Assembly: GCF_900451195.1 (NCBI RefSeq)
Contig: NZ_UGHR01000006.1
Span: forward strand, 197,946-261,945
Length of the DNA stretch: 64,000 nt
Direction: 5' to 3'
Origin: Iodobacter fluviatilis
Lineage (GTDB): Bacteria; Pseudomonadota; Gammaproteobacteria; Burkholderiales; Chitinibacteraceae
In this document: in pieces, positions 1 to 7,083 of the stretch
Position numbering within the stretch: the stretch's first letter is position 1
Layout: each line of letters opens with the position of its first letter
Translations under genes and position numbers: made by a program
The notes under the pieces: model-generated
What the model was told of the DNA's origin: nothing
The model's database searches: none
The model's input: only the letters and a program-made list of their open reading frames with translations

Positions 1-197
1 ATTGCGGTGTATTTAACTTTAACGATAAACGCGGTTTGTTTGCCCCTCAGCTTACCTTGCCAGATGACGTCACCTGTTTTGAGTGTGAAGCTTTCAGGTT
101 TTTTGAGTGTCTGTTTAATGATGGCGCTGGCGTCATCTACTTCAGATGAGCCACAGGCAGACAAAAATAAAGCCAGGCATAAAGCAATCTTTCTCAT
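1..197 (-). CDS. Lipoprotein, N-terminal part (3' end outside window)
   Basis: The minus strand opens with ATG at 197 and reads without a stop to the window edge (about 65 residues). The start is a classic lipoprotein signal: MRK, a hydrophobic stretch (IALCLALFL) and the lipobox LSAC with the lipidated cysteine at about residue 15, followed by GSSEVDDAS. The visible mature part (IIKQTLKKPESFTLKTG...) is not recognised as a known family. It would be exported by Sec and anchored in a membrane by its lipid. Only a weak purine-rich ribosome-binding site is visible. The plus-strand reading over the same bases is a shadow. Function unknown. Confidence 0.7.
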   Translation of the reverse strand, partial: MRKIALCLALFLSACGSSEVDDASAIIKQTLKKPESFTLKTGDVIWQGKLRGKQTAFIVKVKYTA

Positions 198-243
198 TTC
201 TAATCTTTATATTCGTGTAGACAAATAGCGTGTGTGCTAAAGC

Positions 244-945
244 TTAAACGCTGGATGGGCTGTGTTTAACGCGCTCCGAAAACTTTTCCGGGCTTAAAGT
301 CTCTGCTAAATCAATCACGTGCTGGTAGTGTGCTTCAATCAGGACCAATGCTTTTTGCAAGTCTCTGGCAAGCACGGCATCCATGATTGCTTTGTGCTCG
401 CCGTGATCGTGATAGCGCGTGACCTCGTCTAATTCAACATTGAGCCAGATATGGCGATAGCGTTCCAGCTGGTTATAAATATTTTCTAAAGTGGAAAGCA
501 TCATCGGCGAGTTGCACGCTTTGATGAGGGCCATATGAAAATCCATATGGCGCTCGCCCCATTCTTCGTAATCGACGCCAGGCTGATCTAACTGAATACG
601 CTCCATGCGGTGGAAGGCTGTAATAATGCTCAGCTCCCATTCTTCACTGCCCCGCTGCATGGCTTTTTCCAGAGCAAGGCCTGCGATAGCCCGCCGGGTA
701 GCCAGAATATCGCGTAACTCATTCAGAGATACGGGCGCAACCCTAAACCCTTTTTGTGGCTCCATTACCACAAAATGCTGCCAGACCAATTGTACTAAAG
801 CTTCACGAATAGGTGTGCCGCCTACCTGATAATGCTGCTTTAATTCATTCATTTGCAGCTTTTCACCGGGTAAAAAAGTACCCAGTAAAATATCACGGCG
901 TATGGCCTTAACCATCTGATCTGAAAGGGTTGTACTGTTTGACAT
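244..945 (-). CDS. GntR-family transcriptional regulator, FCD subfamily
   Basis: A 233-residue cytoplasmic DNA-binding protein. Residues about 8-75 form the GntR winged helix-turn-helix (IRRDILLGTFLPGEKL, then GGTPIREAL, the usual recognition region). Residues about 80-215 look like the all-helical FCD effector-binding domain, with the scattered Arg/His residues that bind metal and a carboxylate ligand in FadR/VanR-type proteins. Length is normal. It resembles CsiR-like regulators, but the ligand and targets cannot be told from sequence and no catabolic operon is visible beside it. ATG at 945 is preceded by a short AT-rich stretch. The lipoprotein gene lies downstream on the same strand. Confidence 0.85.
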   Translation of the reverse strand: MSNSTTLSDQMVKAIRRDILLGTFLPGEKLQMNELKQHYQVGGTPIREALVQLVWQHFVVMEPQKGFRVAPVSLNELRDILATRRAIAGLALEKAMQRGSEEWELSIITAFHRMERIQLDQPGVDYEEWGERHMDFHMALIKACNSPMMLSTLENIYNQLERYRHIWLNVELDEVTRYHDHGEHKAIMDAVLARDLQKALVLIEAHYQHVIDLAETLSPEKFSERVKHSPSSV

Positions 946-1084
946 GGGGATTTATGACTTCGCTCTTTGCATTAAGACAGCGCAATGACAGCCATTGCAA
1001 GCAGCGAACATGATAGCGTAATCACGGGGCCTGCCACAGGCAATAACCACAAATAAAAGAGGGGAACTATTTAAAAGCGGAAAT

Positions 1085-1116
1085 GAAAAACGGCCCCAAT
1101 TTTCATTGGAGCCGTT
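1085..1116 (-). terminator. Terminator of the tRNA-Phe pair
   Basis: Read on the minus strand this is a 12-bp stem (AACGGCTCCAAT with ATTGGGGCCGTT, one G-U pair) closed by a GAAA tetraloop and followed by a T run. It lies 10 bases downstream of the second tRNA-Phe gene, as expected for an intrinsic terminator of that transcript. Confidence 0.85.
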
Positions 1117-1126
1117 CTTTTTAAAC

Positions 1127-1202
1127 TGGTGGCCCGTCTCGGAATCGAACCAAGGACACGCGGATTTTCAATCCGCTGCTCTACCAACTGAGCTAACGGG
1201 CC
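1127..1202 (-). tRNA. tRNA-Phe (GAA), promoter-distal copy
   Basis: A 76-base tRNA on the minus strand with a GAA anticodon in the loop TTGAAAA, standard D and T arms (GGTTCGATTC) and an encoded CCA end. The acceptor stem is GGCCCGT/ACGGGCC. It is the second gene of a two-tRNA transcript ending at the terminator just downstream. It matches the upstream copy everywhere except one acceptor base pair. Confidence 0.97.
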
Positions 1203-1256
1203 GCATAAAGCGGTTTTAAAGCCAACCAGACGATAAAATCTGATCTTAAAAAAACT

Positions 1257-1332
1257 TGGTGGCCTGTCTCGGAATCGAACCAAGGACACGCGGATTTTCA
1301 ATCCGCTGCTCTACCAACTGAGCTAACAGGCC
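1257..1332 (-). tRNA. tRNA-Phe (GAA), promoter-proximal copy
   Basis: A 76-base tRNA with GAA anticodon and encoded CCA. The acceptor stem is GGCCTGT/ACAGGCC: compared with the distal copy, one C-G pair has become T-A on both strands of the stem, so pairing is kept. The 54 bases between the two genes show no promoter; both are probably cut from one transcript started at the promoter near 1347-1375. Confidence 0.97.
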
Positions 1333-1346
1333 GCTGAGAGGTCGCT

Positions 1347-1375
1347 ATTAAAGCCCATTTGTAATGAGTCGTCAA
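1347..1375 (-). promoter_or_regulatory. Putative promoter of the tRNA-Phe pair
   Basis: On the minus strand, -35 TTGACG (1375-1370) and -10 TTTAAT (1352-1347) are separated by exactly 17 bases. The predicted start is near 1340, a few bases before the tRNA. The -35 matches those of the tRNA-Tyr unit and the rRNA operon, and the upstream sequence is very AT-rich (possible UP element). Confidence 0.75.
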
Positions 1376-1726
1376 CCTTTATTATGAATAATATTCGAAA
1401 ATAGCTTAATTTTTATATTTCGCTATATAAGATTAGTTTACTTGAAATAGGGGTGTTTTTAGCGTGCATTTGGCGCGCGCGCCTAGCAGTGTGCTCGAGA
1501 TGTTGGGTGGGGAGGCTATTGCACAGAATTAAAAGTCAGGATTTTTGGTTTTTAACATCAATGTGACCATGTTTCTGCTTTGTTTGACGTATGAGTTATC
1601 CATTTTATAAAAAATCAAAATAAAAAACGGTCATTCTGAAATTGCTTAATCTATGTTTTTAAAAGAAATTAGTCTTTTTACATAAAAAAATTAGCGATAA
1701 ATTTTGAAAATTTTCTACTGCTGGGC
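1376..1726. other. AT-rich divergent spacer without genes
   Basis: About 350 bases between two divergent tRNA promoters. No convincing reading frame or RNA gene was found. Most of it is A/T-rich and could supply upstream promoter elements to both sides. In contrast, 1472-1483 is a perfect 12-base palindrome of alternating C and G (GGCGCGCGCGCC). Confidence 0.6.
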
Positions 1727-1755
1727 TTGACGCAAGGAAGAACCTTGCCTAGAAT
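1727..1755 (+). promoter_or_regulatory. Putative promoter of tRNA-Tyr/Gly/Thr-tuf-tRNA-Trp unit
   Basis: TTGACG (1727-1732), a 17-base spacer and TAGAAT (1750-1755), with an A/T-rich block just upstream and a GC-leaning discriminator after the -10. The start would fall near 1762, some 8 bases before tRNA-Tyr. Spacing and hexamers are close to a sigma-70 optimum, as expected for stable-RNA genes under growth-rate control. Confidence 0.85.
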
Positions 1756-1769
1756 GCGCTTCTCTTGTC

Positions 1770-1855
1770 GGGGGGGTTACCCCAGCGGTCAACGGGTCCG
1801 GACTGTAAATCCGGCGGCTTAGCCTTCGAAGGTTCGAATCCTTCCCCCCCCACCA
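1770..1855 (+). tRNA. tRNA-Tyr (GTA)
   Basis: A class II tRNA of 86 bases with anticodon GTA (ACTGTAAAT), a long variable arm, a 7-bp G/C acceptor stem (GGGGGGG/CCCCCCC) and encoded ACCA end. It is the first gene of the tRNA-tuf transcript. Confidence 0.97.
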
Positions 1856-1914
1856 GAATAATGTATGCGTAGTGAAGAATCTGCGTAGAGGTTGTAAGGT
1901 TGGATTAAAATAAT

Positions 1915-1988
1915 GCGGGTGTAGCTCAATGGTAGAGCAGAAGCCTTCCAAGCTTACGACGAGGGTTCGATTCCCTTCACCCGCTCCA
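1915..1988 (+). tRNA. tRNA-Gly (TCC)
   Basis: A 74-base tRNA with anticodon TCC (CTTCCAA), normal D and T arms (GGGTTCGATTCCC) and encoded CCA. It reads GGA/GGG codons. It lies 59 bases after tRNA-Tyr in the same transcript. Confidence 0.97.
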
Positions 1989-2002
1989 AAAAAGATTAGT
2001 GT

Positions 2003-2077
<75 letters not shown>

Positions 2078-2118
2078 ATCGCTTGGTATATTTTCAAGTT
2101 CTCGAGATAGGAAATATC

Positions 2119-3309
2119 ATGGCAAAAGAAAAATTTACGCGCACGAAGCCACACGTAAACGTTGGTACAATTGGTCACGTTGACCATGGTAAAACCACTT
2201 TGACTGCGGCTATTTCGACTATCTTGTCGAAAAAATTCGGCGGCGAAGCGAAAGATTATTCGCAAATTGATAGTGCGCCTGAAGAAAAGGCTCGTGGTAT
2301 TACGATTAATACCTCGCACGTTGAGTACGAAACAGAAACTCGTCACTACGCACACGTAGATTGCCCGGGTCACGCAGATTACATTAAGAACATGATTACC
2401 GGTGCTGCGCAGATGGATGGCGCGATCTTGGTTTGTTCGGCTGCTGATGGTCCTATGCCGCAAACACGTGAGCACATCTTGTTGGCTCGTCAGGTTGGTG
2501 TTCCATACATCGTTGTTTACCTGAATAAGGCTGACTTGGTTGACGATGCAGAATTGCTTGAATTAGTAGACATGGAGGTTCGTGAGCTGCTAAGTAAATA
2601 TGATTTCCCAGGTGATGATACGCCGATTGTTGTTGGTTCTGCTCGTTTGGCGCTGGAAGGCGACCAATCAGAACACGGCGAGCCATCTATCTACCGTCTT
2701 GCTGAAGCACTTGATTCGTACATTCCATTGCCAGAGCGTGCTGTAGATGGCGCGTTCCTGATGCCAGTTGAAGATGTTTTCTCGATCTCTGGTCGCGGTA
2801 CTGTGGTAACTGGTCGCGTAGAGCGCGGTGTAGTTAAAGTTGGTGAAGAAATCGAAATCGTTGGTATCACTACAACTGTTAAGACAACATGTACTGGTGT
2901 TGAAATGTTCCGTAAGCTGCTGGACCAAGGTCAAGCTGGCGATAATATCGGTGCGTTGCTGCGTGGTACTAAGCGTGAAGATGTTCAGCGTGGTCAAGTT
3001 CTGGCAAAACCAGGTTCGATCACTCCGCACACTAAGTTCGAAGGTTCTGTTTACGTTCTGTCGAAAGATGAAGGTGGTCGTCACACTCCATTCTTTAACG
3101 GCTACCGTCCACAGTTCTTCTTCCGCACGACTGACGTAACAGGTTCGGTTGATTTGCCTGCAGGTACCGAAATGGTGATGCCAGGTGATAACGTTGAAGT
3201 TACCGTTAGTCTGATTGCTCCGGTTGCGATGGAGCAGGGTCTGCGCTTCGCGATTCGCGAAGGTGGCCGTACTGTTGGTGCTGGTGTTGTTGCAAAAGTT
3301 ATTGAATAA
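2119..3309 (+). CDS. tuf: Elongation factor Tu, copy 1 (tufB-type position)
   Basis: A 396-residue GTPase that carries aminoacyl-tRNA to the ribosomal A site. The start ATG at 2119 gives MAKEKF, the family start; the frame is open further upstream through the tRNA but that part is not coding. Visible: P loop GHVDHGKT (19-26), DCPGH near 81-85, NKAD near 136-139, and domains 2 and 3 complete. It sits between tRNA-Thr and tRNA-Trp and is probably co-transcribed with the tRNAs. It differs from copy 2 (19025-20215) at seven residues, e.g. Val/Ile near 132, Tyr/Phe in SIYRLAE, Ala/Glu in DLPAGTE, and the last residues (AKVIE against SKVLV). Confidence 0.98.
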   Translation: MAKEKFTRTKPHVNVGTIGHVDHGKTTLTAAISTILSKKFGGEAKDYSQIDSAPEEKARGITINTSHVEYETETRHYAHVDCPGHADYIKNMITGAAQMDGAILVCSAADGPMPQTREHILLARQVGVPYIVVYLNKADLVDDAELLELVDMEVRELLSKYDFPGDDTPIVVGSARLALEGDQSEHGEPSIYRLAEALDSYIPLPERAVDGAFLMPVEDVFSISGRGTVVTGRVERGVVKVGEEIEIVGITTTVKTTCTGVEMFRKLLDQGQAGDNIGALLRGTKREDVQRGQVLAKPGSITPHTKFEGSVYVLSKDEGGRHTPFFNGYRPQFFFRTTDVTGSVDLPAGTEMVMPGDNVEVTVSLIAPVAMEQGLRFAIREGGRTVGAGVVAKVIE

Positions 3310-3356
3310 ATAGGTTTACAAAAGAGGGTTGAATTGTTATAGTTCTGCCCTCCCGT

Positions 3357-3432
3357 AGGTGAGTAGCTCAATTGGTAGAGCACCGGTCTCCAAAACCGGG
3401 GGTTGGGGGTTCGACACCCTCCTCGCCTGCCA
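3357..3432 (+). tRNA. tRNA-Trp (CCA)
   Basis: A 76-base tRNA with anticodon CCA in the loop CTCCAAA, acceptor AGGTGAG/CTCGCCT (one G-U pair), discriminator G and encoded CCA. It sits between tuf and secE, as in many Proteobacteria. Confidence 0.97.
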
Positions 3433-3445
3433 CGGTTTAGACATC

Positions 3446-3477
3446 AGAGCCGTTTCCATAGGGAACGGCTCTGTTTT
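3446..3477 (+). terminator. Terminator after tRNA-Trp
   Basis: A stem AGAGCCGTT/AACGGCTCT, extendable to 12 bp with a G-U pair and a 3-base loop, followed by GTTTTA. It ends 24 bases before secE, so it separates the tRNA-tuf unit from secE-nusG or lets through only part of the transcription. Confidence 0.8.
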
Positions 3478-3500
3478 ATCCAAGTTTCCGAATCGGACAA

Positions 3501-3854
3501 ATGGTTAGCATCGACAAAATCAAGATCGCAGCATCATTGCTGTTGGTTGCATTGGGCGTTACTGGGTTTTACCTGGTTCCGGCTGATCAAGGAATTGTTC
3601 GCTCATTGCCTGTAGTGCTTAGTTTGGCGCTTGCAGGCTTTGTGCTATGGTTTTCGAATCCTGGTCGTGCGTTTGTAGATTACGCGCGTGACTCGATTAA
3701 AGAAGCGCAGAAGGTTGTGTTTCCTACTCGAAAAGAAACCTGGCAGATGACGGGCGTTGTGTTCCTGTTCGTTGGGGTGTTGTCCCTCTTTATGTGGGGC
3801 GTTGACTCCGGTCTGACATGGGTGTTCTATGATCTGATCTTAGGTCGTGGCTAA
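3501..3854 (+). CDS. secE: Preprotein translocase subunit SecE
   Basis: A 117-residue inner-membrane subunit of the SecYEG channel. Three hydrophobic segments are visible (about 8-27, 33-50 and 76-97), then the conserved cytoplasmic signature EAQKVVFPTRKET (about 66-78) before the last helix, which is the essential part in the family. The length fits the three-helix enterobacterial type. It is followed by nusG 26 bases downstream. No convincing promoter lies between the tRNA-Trp terminator and this start. Confidence 0.95.
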   Translation: MVSIDKIKIAASLLLVALGVTGFYLVPADQGIVRSLPVVLSLALAGFVLWFSNPGRAFVDYARDSIKEAQKVVFPTRKETWQMTGVVFLFVGVLSLFMWGVDSGLTWVFYDLILGRG

Positions 3855-3880
3855 AGTAAACAGGAATGCGGAGTATCTGA

Positions 3881-4414
3881 ATGTCTATGCGTTGGTATGT
3901 GGTACACGCCTATTCCGGCTTTGAAAAAAGTGTGCAAAAGGCGCTGATTGAGCGGATTGAACGTGCTGATATGCAGCATTTGTTTGGTCAGATCTTAGTG
4001 CCTGTTGAAGAAGTGATGGAAGTGAAGGCCGGCACTCGTAAGCTGACCGAGCGGAAACTCTTCCCGGGTTATGTATTTGTTGAAATGGAAATGGGTGATG
4101 AAACTTGGCACTTAGTTAAGAGTACAGCTAAGGTGAGTGGTTTCATTGGTGGTGTGGGTAATCGTCCTACACCTTTGCCTGAGCGTGAAGTTAAATCTAT
4201 GCTGCAACAGGTTCAAGAAGGGGTTGAAAAACCTCGTCCGAAAATCTTGTTTGAGGTGGGTGAAGAGCTTCGTGTTACAGAAGGCCCGTTTGCTGATTTC
4301 AATGCAACTGTTGTTGATGTTGATTACGACAAAAGCCGGATTAAAGTGTCTGTGCTTATTTTTGGTCGCGCAACACCAGTTGAAGTCGATTTTGCACAGG
4401 TCGAAAAAACCTGA
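3881..4414 (+). CDS. nusG: Transcription termination/antitermination factor NusG
   Basis: A 177-residue elongation factor that binds RNA polymerase through its NGN domain ([17 protein letters not shown] at the start) and links it to Rho or ribosomal S10 through its C-terminal KOW domain (about 120-177, [13 protein letters not shown]). Normal length. It follows secE as usual, and S10, its partner, is encoded at 20228 in the same window. Confidence 0.97.
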   Translation: MSMRWYVVHAYSGFEKSVQKALIERIERADMQHLFGQILVPVEEVMEVKAGTRKLTERKLFPGYVFVEMEMGDETWHLVKSTAKVSGFIGGVGNRPTPLPEREVKSMLQQVQEGVEKPRPKILFEVGEELRVTEGPFADFNATVVDVDYDKSRIKVSVLIFGRATPVEVDFAQVEKT

Positions 4415-4426
4415 TCTGTGTAGTGT

Positions 4427-4466
4427 AATGCCCTAGGGCATTTTGGTAGGGGAGCGAGTGTTTTGC
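4427..4466 (+). promoter_or_regulatory. Two hairpins in the nusG-rplK gap
   Basis: AATGCC/GGCATT (loop CTAG) followed by TT, then GCGAG/CTCGC with a T-rich loop, within the 82-base gap. They could be a weak attenuator or part of an L1-responsive leader for rplKA; the sequence alone does not decide. Confidence 0.4.
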
Positions 4467-4496
4467 TCGCGTTTGACCCGAATTTAGGAGTTTTAA

Positions 4497-4928
4497 ATGG
4501 CTAAGAAAATTATTGGCTATATCAAGCTGCAAGTGCCAGCTGGTAAAGCAAATCCATCGCCACCGATTGGTCCAGCTCTGGGTCAACGTGGTCTGAATAT
4601 TATGAATTTTTGTAAGGAATTCAACGCGGCTACTCAAGGTATCGAGCCAGGTCTGCCAATTCCTGTAGTTATCACTGCTTTTGCAGATAAATCATTCACC
4701 TTTGTGATGAAGAGCCCACCAGCAACGATCTTGCTGAAAAAAGCTGCTGGTATCACTAAGGGTAGCGCTAAGCCACATACTGACAAAGTTGGTGTTGTGA
4801 CTCGTGCTCAGCTTGAAGAAATCGTTAAGACCAAGAATGCTGACTTGACTGGCTCTGATATCGACGCAGCAGTGCGCACTATCGCTGGTTCCGCTCGTTC
4901 GATGGGTCTGACCGTGGAGGGTGTGTAA
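4497..4928 (+). CDS. rplK: 50S ribosomal protein L11
   Basis: 143 residues, normal length. L11 binds the GTPase-associated centre of 23S rRNA and is a target of stringent-response signalling by RelA. The N-terminal domain has the conserved proline motif PPIGPALGQ (22-30); the C-terminal RNA-binding domain ends in [11 protein letters not shown] strong ribosome-binding site (TTTAGGAG) precedes ATG. The stop codon directly abuts the ATG of rplA, implying translational coupling. Confidence 0.98.
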   Translation: MAKKIIGYIKLQVPAGKANPSPPIGPALGQRGLNIMNFCKEFNAATQGIEPGLPIPVVITAFADKSFTFVMKSPPATILLKKAAGITKGSAKPHTDKVGVVTRAQLEEIVKTKNADLTGSDIDAAVRTIAGSARSMGLTVEGV

Positions 4929-5624
4929 ATGGCTAAGCTATCTAAACGCCTGAAGGCTCTGAACGCAACTGTTGATTCTAACAAGCTGTACGCTATTGAC
5001 GAAGCCATCGCGCTGGTTAAAGCGGCTGCAACTGCTAAATTCAACGAATCAATTGATGTATCTGTAAATTTAGGTATTGACGCACGTAAGTCGGACCAAG
5101 TGGTTCGCGGCGCTGTTGTATTGCCTAAAGGTACTGGTAAGTCAGTTCGCGTAGCTGTTTTTGCACAAGGTGCAAATGCTGAAGCTGCTCGTGCTGCTGG
5201 TGCAGAAATCGTTGGTTTCGATGATTTAGCTGAATCCATCAAAGCCGGTAATATGGACTTCGACGTTGTTATTGCTTCTCCTGATGCAATGCGCGTTGTT
5301 GGTCAGTTAGGTCAGATTCTGGGTCCACGCGGCTTGATGCCTAACCCGAAAGTGGGTACTGTGACTCCTAACGTTGCTGAAGCAGTTAAAAATGCTAAAG
5401 CTGGTCAGGTTCAATACCGTACTGATAAAGGTGGCATCGTTCACGCTACATTAGGTCGTGCAACTTTCGAAGCTGCTGATCTGAAAGAAAACTTGTTAGC
5501 GCTGGTTGATGCGCTGCAAAAAGCTAAACCAGCTTCTTCAAAAGGTGTATACCTTAAGAAGATCGCTGTATCGAGCACAATGGGTGTCGGCGTTCGCGTT
5601 GAAACCGCTTCGGTAGTAGCTTAA
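4929..5624 (+). CDS. rplA: 50S ribosomal protein L1
   Basis: 231 residues. It forms the L1 stalk, which helps release E-site tRNA, and in the family also represses its own rplK-rplA mRNA. The conserved block [15 protein letters not shown] (about 128-142) is intact. Its start codon touches the rplK stop, consistent with coupled translation. Confidence 0.98.
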   Translation: MAKLSKRLKALNATVDSNKLYAIDEAIALVKAAATAKFNESIDVSVNLGIDARKSDQVVRGAVVLPKGTGKSVRVAVFAQGANAEAARAAGAEIVGFDDLAESIKAGNMDFDVVIASPDAMRVVGQLGQILGPRGLMPNPKVGTVTPNVAEAVKNAKAGQVQYRTDKGGIVHATLGRATFEAADLKENLLALVDALQKAKPASSKGVYLKKIAVSSTMGVGVRVETASVVA

Positions 5625-5898
5625 GTATTTAATGGAGTCAGCCTTTGGGCTGACTCAGTCGACTTTGGGCTTGGCGGAATATTGCCAAGGTTGTCAAAGA
5701 CCGTAGGTGCCATAAGATTTCTTGTGGCTTAATCCGGCTCCCAAAAGCCAGCCTACGCAGACGGTGCGCCCGAATCTATAGGCTCTAGTAGCATCACCAT
5801 TATGGTGTTGTTGTTTTAAGTCTCCTGAAGCAAAGGTCGCCGTTTGATTGGGTGGTGTGATTTATTCGCACTGAACTACTAACCAATGGAGGTAGACC
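5625..5898 (+). promoter_or_regulatory. rplJL leader with hairpin, probable L10 autoregulatory leader
   Basis: 274 bases without a gene. It starts with a 9-bp hairpin GAGTCAGCC/GGCTGACTC (5635-5656) lacking a T run, then a long stretch with several inverted repeats up to the rplJ ribosome-binding site (GGAGG, 5888-5892). In the family the L10(L12)4 complex binds such a leader to repress rplJL. The position and length fit; the exact kink-turn fold was not derived. Confidence 0.6.
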
Positions 5899-6441
5899 TT
5901 GAGTCTCAATCTTGAAGACAAAAAGGCGGTAGTCGCTGAGATTACAGCAGAAGTTGCTAAAGCTCAGACGGTTATTATCGCTGAATACCGAGGTATCGGC
6001 GTTGCAAGCATGACTACACTGCGCAAACAAGCGCGTGAGTCAGGTGTGTACCTGCGTGTTCTGAAGAACACACTGGCACGCCGTGCGGTTGCAGGAACTC
6101 CGTTCGCTGAGTTGGCTGACCAAATGGTTGGCCCGCTGGTGTACGGCATTTCCGAAGACCCAGTTGCTGCGGCAAAGGTCTTGAACACATTCTCTAAGAA
6201 AGACGAGAAAATCGTGATCAAGGCTGGTTCTTATGATGGTAAGGTAATGAATGCAGAAGAAGTAGCTGTTCTTGCATCCATTCCAGGCCGTGAAGAACTG
6301 TTGTCCAAGCTGCTGTACGTTATGCAAGCACCGATGGCTGGTTTCGCACGTGGCCTTGCCGCGCTGGCAGAGAAGAAGTCCGAAGGCGTTGCCGCACCGG
6401 TGGAGGCTGCAGAAGCCCCAGCCGAAGAAGCAACCGCATAA
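5899..6441 (+). CDS. rplJ: 50S ribosomal protein L10
   Basis: 180 residues, slightly longer than usual because of an Ala/Glu-rich tail ([13 protein letters not shown]). It anchors L7/L12 dimers on the stalk base. The start codon is TTG at 5899, six bases after a perfect GGAGG; the protein begins [14 protein letters not shown] and there is no ATG nearby that would keep the conserved N-terminus. A weak start behind a strong ribosome-binding site fits a gene controlled at translation by its own product. Confidence 0.96.
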   Translation: MSLNLEDKKAVVAEITAEVAKAQTVIIAEYRGIGVASMTTLRKQARESGVYLRVLKNTLARRAVAGTPFAELADQMVGPLVYGISEDPVAAAKVLNTFSKKDEKIVIKAGSYDGKVMNAEEVAVLASIPGREELLSKLLYVMQAPMAGFARGLAALAEKKSEGVAAPVEAAEAPAEEATA

Positions 6442-6501
6442 ACGATTACTTAAACACGATTGTTGTATTAAAACAGACAAGATTTTCAGGAGTATTAATA
6501 A

Positions 6502-6870
6502 ATGGCTCTGACTAAAGACGATATCCTCGAAGCAGTATCTGCTTTAACCGTAATGGAATTGAATGAGCTGGTTAAGGCATTCGAAGAAAAGTTTGGCGTT
6601 TCTGCTGCTGCTGTTGCAGTTGCTGGCCCAGCTGCAGCTGGTGCTGCTGTTGAAGAAAAAACAGAATTCGACGTAATTCTGACTGGCGCTGGCGCTAACA
6701 AAGTTGGCACGATCAAGATCGTTCGCGAACTGACAGGTCTTGGCCTGAAAGAAGCGAAGGACCTGGTTGACGGCGCTCCTAAGTCTCTGAAAGAAGGCAT
6801 TTCTAAGGCTGATGCAGAAGCTATGGTTAAGAAACTCGTTGAAGCTGGTGCAACAGCTGAGATGAAGTAA
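6502..6870 (+). CDS. rplL: 50S ribosomal protein L7/L12
   Basis: 122 residues: N-terminal dimerisation domain (about 1-35), Ala/Gly/Val-rich hinge (about 36-54) and the C-terminal factor-binding domain with [19 protein letters not shown], which recruits EF-Tu and EF-G. It lies 60 bases after rplJ. Several copies per ribosome are needed, so strong translation is expected; AGGAG precedes the start. Confidence 0.98.
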   Translation: MALTKDDILEAVSALTVMELNELVKAFEEKFGVSAAAVAVAGPAAAGAAVEEKTEFDVILTGAGANKVGTIKIVRELTGLGLKEAKDLVDGAPKSLKEGISKADAEAMVKKLVEAGATAEMK

Positions 6871-6920
6871 GCATCCTTTAGGATGTAGTGAAGGCAGGCG
6901 GAGGAATCCGCCTGCCCTTT
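6871..6920 (+). terminator. rplL-rpoB attenuator
   Basis: A small stem GCATCC/GGATGT (6871-6886), then a 10-bp perfect stem GGCAGGCGGA/TCCGCCTGCC (6893-6902/6907-6916) with loop GGAA and CTTTTG. As in E. coli, a partial terminator here would make less rpoBC than rplJL mRNA; the first stem could be a processing site. Confidence 0.75.
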
Positions 6921-7083
6921 TGCGTTTGTGTCTATTGCTTAGCTTACAGCTGATCCCGATATTTGTCGGTTAGCGGAATCCAGCTTGTGTTCTTTGCAAG
7001 CAGTTGTCAAACCGGAAACCGCTCACAAACACGTTGGCGGGCGTTTGCGGTTTGTCCTTTGCGCCCCACTCCATGGAGAGTTT

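Noticed and set aside
7..228. Plus-strand reading frame of 73 codons at the window start
   Set aside because: The minus strand over the same bases has a clear lipoprotein signal with LSAC lipobox; the plus frame has no ribosome-binding site or family likeness.
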